Source: CAYWMQ01 sp964459635
GTDB lineage: Bacteria > Patescibacteriota > Minisyncoccia > Phycocordibacterales > UBA12088
Direction: 5' to 3'
DNA length: 6,589 nt
Assembly (NCBI GenBank): GCA_964459635.1
Contig: CAYWMQ010000046.1
Coordinates: forward strand, 1-6,589
Made by a program: the position numbers and the translations under genes. The notes under the pieces were generated by a model. The model made no database searches. It was not told the DNA's origin and was given only the letters and a program-made list of their open reading frames with translations. Positions 1 to 4,628 of this stretch are shown piece after piece (within the stretch, counting starts at the first letter, position 1; each line of letters opens with the position of its first letter).

Positions 1-3000
1 CTCGTTTCAAGCTACGCCGACACGCTCATGTACGCATGGAACCCGGGCGGCGAGGGGCGCACATATCTCTACACAGATAGGCCAATATATCGCCCTGGCG
101 ACAAGGTGTCGCTCAAGGGCATAGACCGCGTGGGCTACGACCAGCGCTGGCGCATCGTGGAGGACTATGAGGCTCCGGTAAAGGTTTATGACGCGGCAAA
201 CAAAGTGGTGTATGAGCAGCGCATCGCGGTGGGGCGCTACGGCACGTTTGCAACAGACTTTACGCTCCCCATGGACGCGAGCCTCGGACAGTACCGCATA
301 GAAGCGTTTGACCAATACGGCTGGTTTGACGTGGAGGAGTATGCGCCCGCAGCATTTCGCCTTACGGCCACACCGCGCGCCGAAGAGCATATAGCGGGAG
401 AAACGGCCGCACTCGATCTCGACGCGCGATACTACTTTGATGCACCCGTCGCAAACGCAGACGTGGAATACACGGTTGTGGCGCAAGACTATCATTTCGA
501 TCGGTATACAGACGAATACTTCAGCTTTGGGGCAGGCTGGTACTTCTGTTATGGCTGTGGATACGGGGATGAATTTGTGACACGTGGCACGCTTACGCTC
601 GACAAAGACGGTCGCGGCTCTGTCTCCGTACCGCTTACGTATGACTCCTACTTTGACAAGCCGGACGAAAAAGGCAGCAAGCTCTTTACCGTCATCGCGC
701 GTGTGAAGGACCAAAGCGGACGCCAGGTGACCGGCCAAGCATCGGTCATCGTGCATCGCGGCGAGCACTACCTCGGGCTTCGTACCGACTCATACGTGGG
801 CGCGGCCGGTGCGCCGCTCGGGATACGCATAAAGAGTGTGGACACCAAAGGCATCCCCATCGGACTTTCCGGCATTGAGCTCACTGCATCCAAGGTGGAG
901 TGGGAGTCGTACCGACGGCGCGAGGTGGATGGAGGCTTTTACTACCACAGCGAAGAAAAAAAGACCGAGGTACTGCGCACGCAGGTTTCCACCGACCGGG
1001 AAGGCAACGCCACGTACGCGCACACGTTTAGTGAGCCGGGTGAGTACGAGCTCGTGGTGGTGAAGAAGGACGGCCGCGGCAACACAGTGCGCACGACGGA
1101 GCGCGTGTACATTGCCGGTCCGGGCAGCGTGGATGTGCGGCCCCTGAACAACGAAGCACTAACCCTAAGGCTCGACAAGCAGAACTACAAGGCAGGTGAG
1201 GAAGCGACCGTGCTCGTAGAGTCACCCTTTGAGAAGGCGCGGCTTCTCCTTACCACAGAGCGCGGCAGCGTGTACCGTACGTGGACGCGTGAGGTCACAG
1301 GCTCGCTCTTTACGGAGAAGGTGCCCGTGGAAGACAAGTATGCGCCGAACAGCTACGTGACGGCGCTCCTCGTCGGTCCCGGCCCCAGTGTGAAGTTTGG
1401 CACCACGGAGCTTCGCGTCGACAGCGATGTGCATGACGTAGACATTGAAGTGACGCCGAGCAAGGGCGCGTACCTGCCCGGCGAGGAGGTGGAGCTTCGG
1501 GTGCGCACGACGCATCGAGGCGCGCCGATACAGACAGAAGTCTCGCTTGCGGTTGTGGACATGTCGGTCCTCGCGCTCAAGGGCAACCCAAAGAAAGACC
1601 CGGTGCGCTTCTTCTACGACAGTATGCCGCTCGGGGTGACGACCGCCCACAGCGCCAAGAACCTTCTCGTACAGCACGACATTCCGACCGGCACCAAGGG
1701 AGGCGGTGGTGGTGATGGCGACCTGGCCACCAAAAAGCGGGGCATCTTCCGCGACACGGCGCACTGGGCGGCACAGGTGGAGACCAATGACGCGGGCGAG
1801 GCGACAGTGCGCTTCACCCTTCCGGACAACTTGACCACATGGCAAGTGGAGGCGCTTGGCATCACGCTTGATTCGAAACTTGGCGTGAGCTACAGAGAAT
1901 TTCTGAGCAAAAAGCCCGTCATGGCTGTGCCGCAGCGTCCGCGCTTCATTGTGCCGGGTGACACCGCGTATCTTGGCGTGCAGCTCGTGAACAACACCGA
2001 CGAGGCGGTGACGCTTGCCGCCTCTGTACGCTCTGACACGCTCATCGTACACGACACGGATACGCGCAAGGTGCGCGTGCCGGCGCGCGAAAGCCGGCTC
2101 GTGTACTTCGAAACAGAAGCGCCTGCCGCGACGCGTTCCGGGGTGCACCGGGTGACCTGGAACGCAGAGGGAAGTGGCTACAGTGACACCGTAGAGCTTC
2201 CGATACCCATCGCGCGCGATCGCACCTTCGAGACGGTGGCGACCGCCGGCGTGAGCCGTGAAAAGCGCGTCTTCGAAAGCATATACGTGCCAGAGTACGC
2301 GGGGCCGGAGGGCGAGCTTACCATCACCGCGCGGCCCACGCTCGTGACGTCACTTTTGAGTGCCGTCTCCGACATAGCGCTGTACCCGTACGGGTGCAGC
2401 GAGCAGATCGCGAGTCGCTTGGCCTCCCTTGCGTCCATGGTGCGTGCGGAGCGCGTCTTGGGTGAGGCAGCAGGGGACTTGCGCACACGTGTTCTCGGCG
2501 AGAGTGGTGGCAATGTGCAGGAAGAAATAGAAAAAGGTATCCGCGACCTTGGCGGAAGGCAGACCCCGGATGGCGGCTTCACCTTCTACGAAGGCGGTGT
2601 GCCGAGCGTGCCGCTTACGGTAGAAGTGTTGGTGGCGCTTACCGCAGTACGCGAAGCCGGGTACCGCGTACCCGACGATGTCTTTGAGCGCGCCGCGCAG
2701 TACCTCACACGCGAACTTTCTCGCGAGAAGCACTATGAGCACGACAACGATTTCATCGCGCGGGCTGCATTTGCGCTTTCGTCACCCTATGTGCCGAAGA
2801 ACGCGCGCGAGGCGCTCGCTGCCCGTGTACGCGCCCTAGCGGCGGATAATAAAGCGCTTGAGAGTTTGGGCACGACGGCGCTTGGCTACCTCGCCAATGC
2901 TGCGCTTGCGGCGCCATACGAGAGAGGCACCGCCGACCGCTACATGTCCGCACTCGAAAACCGTGTGGTGGTGGATGCGCGCGGTGCATATGTGCGCGAC

Positions 3001-3951
3001 CGCGTCGAAACGCGTCGGCACTGGTTCAGCAGCACAGAGAAAAACACGGCGCTCTTTGTGCGCGCGATAGCGGCGCGTGGCGGGGAGCACCCGGTAGTGG
3101 ACGGCCTCATGCGCCACCTCGTGGCGAGCCGTGGGCCGGATGGCGCGTGGGGTAGCACGAACGCGACTGCCGCTGCCATAGATGCGGCACTCCGGCTCGC
3201 CGAAGCCCGCAAGGAAGGAGATGTGTCGTACACTCTCAGCGTGCTCTTGAGTGGCACGGAAAGGGCGGCGCATACAGTTGAGCCGAAGACGCTCGCACAG
3301 GTGTTTACGCACGTGATTCCGCTCAATGAGTTTGCAAAAAACAAGCTCTCGCACGTGTCTCTCGTGCGCAGCGATGAGGGCGGCGCCGGCTCGCTCTACT
3401 TCGACATGGCGCTCCGCTACGCGCTTCCGCCGGACTTGGCACCCCCGCGCGACGAGGGTATCACCGTGTCGCGCACACTCATTCGCCCGGGCTCGGACGA
3501 GCCGGTGCACACAGCGAAAAAGGGCGAGCTCATCACGGGGGTCTTAGACATCACCATACCCGAGGAGTACCGCGCAGTGTCCGTGGAGAGCTTCGTGCCA
3601 GCCGGCTTCGAGATAGTCAACTACCGCCTTGCGACCGAGTCGTCCCGAGACCGTGATGCTATGGAACGCGAGGAGCGCCGGCAAGCGGGTGAGCTTGAGG
3701 AAGCGCAGCACGAGTACTTTGAGCCCGAGGCAGGTCCCATGCCGTACCCCGTGACACATGAAGAAATGCACGACGACCGCGTGTTCCTCTTTACCGAGGA
3801 GGTGTCACCCGGCATGTACCGCTACGAGTACACGCTGCGCGCGCTCATCCCGGGCACGTACCGCCACATGCCAGCTACCGTCCGGGAAATGTACCGTCCT
3901 GAAATATTCGGCCGCACCGAGGGTGGCACGTTCACTATTACGGAAGAGTAG
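1..3951 (+). CDS. Bacterial alpha-2-macroglobulin family protease inhibitor, 5'-truncated by the window edge
   Basis: This is a large extracytoplasmic protein that traps proteases: cleavage of an exposed bait segment triggers collapse and covalent capture through an internal thioester. The frame is open from base 1 (1316 codons plus TAG at 3949-3951), so the ATG at 28 is probably internal; the signal peptide and first macroglobulin (MG) domains lie upstream. Domains in order: an MG2-type domain with TDRPIYRPGD at 73-102; further MG domains; a bait-region domain from about 1174 to 1590; a Gly-rich stretch near 1696-1722, probably the bait loop; the A2M core signature FRDTAHW near 1747-1770, followed by FTLPDNLTTW; the thioester motif YPYGCSEQ at 2383-2406 (Cys codon 2395-2397); the alpha/alpha thioester domain to about 3200; and C-terminal MG domains ending in EMYRPEIFGR. 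The thioester groups it with the yfhM type, not the thioester-less yfaS type. Oddities: a CYGC pair at 547-558, only three Cys in all, and a highly charged insertion at about 3640-3740. The last 29 codons lie in a 94-bp direct repeat. The family call is very secure; the in vivo target is inferred. Confidence 0.97.
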   Translation, partial: LVSSYADTLMYAWNPGGEGRTYLYTDRPIYRPGDKVSLKGIDRVGYDQRWRIVEDYEAPVKVYDAANKVVYEQRIAVGRYGTFATDFTLPMDASLGQYRIEAFDQYGWFDVEEYAPAAFRLTATPRAEEHIAGETAALDLDARYYFDAPVANADVEYTVVAQDYHFDRYTDEYFSFGAGWYFCYGCGYGDEFVTRGTLTLDKDGRGSVSVPLTYDSYFDKPDEKGSKLFTVIARVKDQSGRQVTGQASVIVHRGEHYLGLRTDSYVGAAGAPLGIRIKSVDTKGIPIGLSGIELTASKVEWESYRRREVDGGFYYHSEEKKTEVLRTQVSTDREGNATYAHTFSEPGEYELVVVKKDGRGNTVRTTERVYIAGPGSVDVRPLNNEALTLRLDKQNYKAGEEATVLVESPFEKARLLLTTERGSVYRTWTREVTGSLFTEKVPVEDKYAPNSYVTALLVGPGPSVKFGTTELRVDSDVHDVDIEVTPSKGAYLPGEEVELRVRTTHRGAPIQTEVSLAVVDMSVLALKGNPKKDPVRFFYDSMPLGVTTAHSAKNLLVQHDIPTGTKGGGGGDGDLATKKRGIFRDTAHWAAQVETNDAGEATVRFTLPDNLTTWQVEALGITLDSKLGVSYREFLSKKPVMAVPQRPRFIVPGDTAYLGVQLVNNTDEAVTLAASVRSDTLIVHDTDTRKVRVPARESRLVYFETEAPAATRSGVHRVTWNAEGSGYSDTVELPIPIARDRTFETVATAGVSREKRVFESIYVPEYAGPEGELTITARPTLVTSLLSAVSDIALYPYGCSEQIASRLASLASMVRAERVLGEAAGDLRTRVLGESGGNVQEEIEKGIRDLGGRQTPDGGFTFYEGGVPSVPLTVEVLVALTAVREAGYRVPDDVFERAAQYLTRELSREKHYEHDNDFIARAAFALSSPYVPKNAREALAARVRALAADNKALESLGTTALGYLANAALAAPYERGTADRYMSALENRVVVDARGAYVRDRVETRRHWFSSTEKNTALFVRAIAARGGEHPVVDGLMRHLVASRGPDGAWGSTNATAAAIDAALRLAEARKEGDVSYTLSVLLSGTERAAHTVEPKTLAQVFTHVIPLNEFAKNKLSHVSLVRSDEGGAGSLYFDMALRYALPPDLAPPRDEGITVSRTLIRPGSDEPVHTAKKGELITGVLDITIPEEYRAVSVESFVPAGFEIVNYRLATESSRDRDAMEREERRQAGELEEAQHEYFEPEAGPMPYPVTHEEMHDDRVFLFTEEVSPGMYRYEYTLRALIPGTYRHMPATVREMYRPEIFGRTEGGTFTITEE

Positions 3952-3958
3952 TGGGGTC
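3865..3958 (+). repeat. 94-bp perfect direct repeat, copy 1 (3' end of the A2M gene)
   Basis: Bases 3865-3958 are identical to 4535-4628 in the same orientation, with an offset of 670 bp. The copy begins exactly at a His codon of the A2M gene, covers its last 28 codons and the TAG, and continues 7 bases past the stop (TGGGGTC). Outside these limits the flanks differ at once (CCGC against CTGT on the left, AAAAAGG against TGCGAGG on the right). This copy is the functional A2M 3' end. Confidence 0.98.
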
Positions 3959-3983
3959 AAAAAGGTTGATGCTGTGCACATAG

Positions 3984-4019
3984 GACAGTAACAGCGCAAT
4001 ATACCGCGCTGTTACTGTC
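3984..4019. repeat. 36-bp perfect inverted repeat (14-bp arms, 8-nt loop)
   Basis: The arm GACAGTAACAGCGC (3984-3997) is followed by the loop AATATACC and then the exact reverse complement (4006-4019). It starts 32 nt after the A2M stop. In RNA it would form a very stable hairpin on either strand. No T-run follows directly on either side, so it is not a classical Rho-independent terminator, although it could still slow polymerase or protect the A2M mRNA 3' end. It could instead be a protein-binding or recombination site. An imperfect AACAGC...GCTGT pair with similar spacing occurs at the other end of the insert (4513-4534). Confidence 0.85.
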
Positions 4020-4023
4020 GTGC

Positions 4024-4051
4024 TTGACGAAAGCTTTCTTGGTGCTACACT
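4024..4051 (+). promoter_or_regulatory. Sigma70-type promoter with extended -10, reading toward (antisense to) the toxin gene
   Basis: The -35 hexamer TTGACG (4024-4029), a 16-nt spacer and the -10 hexamer TACACT (4046-4051), with TG at 4043-4044, give an extended -10 TGCTACACT. Transcription would start near 4058 on the + strand and run into the 3' end of the toxin gene in antisense. No gene in the sense direction follows; the only reading frame is MAGDIVMCTGR (4090-4125), which I do not regard as a gene. The match is good for a GC-rich region, but activity is not shown. Confidence 0.5.
4029..4038. promoter_or_regulatory. 10-bp palindrome in the promoter spacer, possible operator
   Basis: GAAAGCTTTC is a perfect 10-bp palindrome that overlaps the last base of the -35 hexamer and fills most of the -35/-10 spacer of the + strand promoter. 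A repressor bound here would block polymerase. A 10-bp palindrome can also arise by chance, and no candidate regulator is encoded in the window. Confidence 0.25.
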
Positions 4052-4062
4052 AACGGTACATT

Positions 4063-4098
4063 CGGGATTTTCCCGCGACCCCGCCAGCGATGGCGGGG
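4063..4098 (-). terminator. Hairpins just downstream of the toxin stop, possible toxin transcript end
   Basis: On the - strand a GC-rich hairpin (stem CCCCGCCA/TGGCGGGG with a 4-nt loop, 4079-4098) begins 7 nt after the toxin stop codon. A second small hairpin follows (CGGGA/TCCCG with a 3-nt loop, 4063-4075). The position fits a transcript end, but there is no U-tract, so intrinsic termination is doubtful. Read on the + strand, the same hairpins would lie in the 5' part of the RNA from the promoter at 4024-4051. Confidence 0.4.
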
Positions 4099-4105
4099 GA
4101 CATCG

Positions 4106-4495
4106 TTATGTGTACAGGGCGGTAAACCCCTCCCGCACCCGGGAAAGGTCTGCATCATCCATAGTTCCAAGTTTAGACGAAAGTCTACGATAATCTAATG
4201 CGCGCGCCTGATGCAGACACGCAAACATAGCCTTTTCCTGATGTCGGAAGGCAACGTACCATGTGCCGCTCCTGTTCTTTGTTGTAGTAGGAATCACGAA
4301 ATAAAACCCGTGCGCGAGTTTCTTATACACAATCACCGGCCTTGAGAACTGCTCGCTTTTGCCATTGATCTCCGATCCTACATTCTCACCTACGAACGCC
4401 CACCAGATATCGCCTTGGGAAACATGCGGTGGTGCGTGTGTCTTGTTGTGCAGGCGCTCCTTGAGGCCTATCCAGAGCAGGAACTGTTTAACCAT
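4106..4495 (-). CDS. PemK/MazF-family toxin (putative mRNA interferase), no adjacent antitoxin
   Basis: This encodes a 129-residue cytoplasmic protein of the PemK/MazF fold, whose members usually cut single-stranded RNA and block translation. Visible signature: QGDIWWAFVG (residues 27-36) with NVGSEINGK after it; FSRPVIV (50-56), where Arg52 matches the conserved Arg of MazF-type RPxVV motifs; IPTTT (68-72), matching the conserved Pro/Ser-Thr strand; and QARALDYRRLSSKLG (96-110), the usual helix. The first 26 residues form a short basic N-terminal extension. I start at ATG 4495-4493. The frame stays open to 4663, but that upstream part is the antisense of the A2M repeat and is not protein-like. 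No Shine-Dalgarno is seen; an extended -10 lies 6 nt upstream, which suggests a leaderless mRNA. pbpC ends 112 bp upstream on the same strand, so read-through could also express it. The family call is good; RNase activity and target are unproven, and a housekeeping or inactive relative is possible. Confidence 0.87.
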   Translation of the reverse strand: MVKQFLLWIGLKERLHNKTHAPPHVSQGDIWWAFVGENVGSEINGKSEQFSRPVIVYKKLAHGFYFVIPTTTKNRSGTWYVAFRHQEKAMFACLHQARALDYRRLSSKLGTMDDADLSRVREGFTALYT

Positions 4496-4501
4496 AGGCG
4501 C

Positions 4502-4510
4502 ATCATAGCA
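4502..4510 (-). promoter_or_regulatory. Extended -10 element of the toxin gene (leaderless start)
   Basis: On the - strand TGCTATGAT is an extended -10 (TGn plus TATGAT, one mismatch to TATAAT) ending 6 nt before the toxin ATG. Transcription would begin at or next to the A of the start codon, in line with the missing ribosome-binding site. The -35 position at 17-nt spacing (CGCACA, 4530-4525) is poor. The element lies inside the insert, so the cassette carries its own promoter. Confidence 0.5.
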
Positions 4511-4512
4511 TG

Positions 4513-4534
4513 AACAGCTTGTAGTGTGCGCTGT
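4513..4534. repeat. Imperfect inverted half-sites AACAGC/GCTGT at the right end of the insert
   Basis: AACAGC (4513-4518) and GCTGT (4530-4534) are separated by 11 nt, and the second arm ends exactly where direct repeat copy 2 starts. The 36-bp palindrome at the left end contains AACAGC and GCTGTT separated by 12 nt (3990-4013). The pair overlaps the toxin -35 region. The match is short and could be chance. Confidence 0.3.
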
Positions 4535-4628
4535 CACATGCCAGCTACCGTCCGGGAAATGTACCGTCCTGAAATATTCGGCCGCACCGAGGGTGGCACG
4601 TTCACTATTACGGAAGAGTAGTGGGGTC
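4535..4628 (+). repeat. 94-bp perfect direct repeat, copy 2 (orphan A2M 3' end fused to the pbpC 3' end)
   Basis: This is identical to 3865-3958. It carries the last 28 A2M codons and stop (4535-4621) with no gene body upstream, so on the + strand it is a non-functional remnant. On the - strand bases 4628-4608 are the last codons of pbpC (DPTTLP, stop TAA). The A2M stop and the pbpC stop therefore overlap here by 14 bp (4608-4621), which looks like the original junction of the two genes. The remainder (4535-4607) is non-coding spacer between pbpC and the toxin gene. Confidence 0.98.

Larger units (their letters stand above)
3959..4534. mobile_element. 576-bp toxin cassette inserted between A2M and pbpC (putative)
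   Basis: This segment lies between the two 94-bp direct repeats. It contains a complete unit: a PemK/MazF toxin gene, its likely promoter, a hairpin after its stop, a 36-bp palindrome and an opposing promoter. Removing the segment plus one repeat copy joins A2M directly to pbpC with a 14-bp 3' overlap, which suggests this was the ancestral state. The toxin part is about 50% GC (180 of 360 bases at 4141-4500), lower than the flanking genes look. No transposase, integrase or convincing terminal inverted repeats are present, so any movement would depend on proteins encoded elsewhere. The mechanism is unknown: a circle of 670 bp integrating by one crossover, repair with a long duplication, or an assembly artefact would all leave this structure. 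Confidence 0.5.

Noticed and set aside
28..30. ATG at 28 as the true A2M start
   Set aside because: The frame is open to base 1, no ribosome-binding site or signal peptide is present, and the MG2-type domain starts within 15 residues, so the gene continues upstream.
7..3510. Long - strand open frames inside the A2M gene (for example 7-768, 1222-2148, 2836-3510)
   Set aside because: They are antisense shadows caused by GC-rich codon use; their translations are Arg/His/Cys-rich with no recognisable motif, while the + strand frame shows a complete A2M domain series.
3984..4019. Integron attC site or Rho-independent terminator
   Set aside because: The arms lack the attC core boxes (GTTRRRY and its complement), there is no integrase gene, and no T-run follows the hairpin on either strand.
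4090..4125. Small + strand reading frame MAGDIVMCTGR after the 4024-4051 promoter
   Set aside because: Only 11 codons, no Shine-Dalgarno, and its start lies inside a stable hairpin; it overlaps the toxin 3' end. There is not enough support to call a leader peptide.
3865..4628. Insertion sequence with target-site duplication
   Set aside because: No transposase and no terminal inverted repeats at the 3958/3959 and 4534/4535 junctions; 94 bp is far longer than the target duplications of known IS families.
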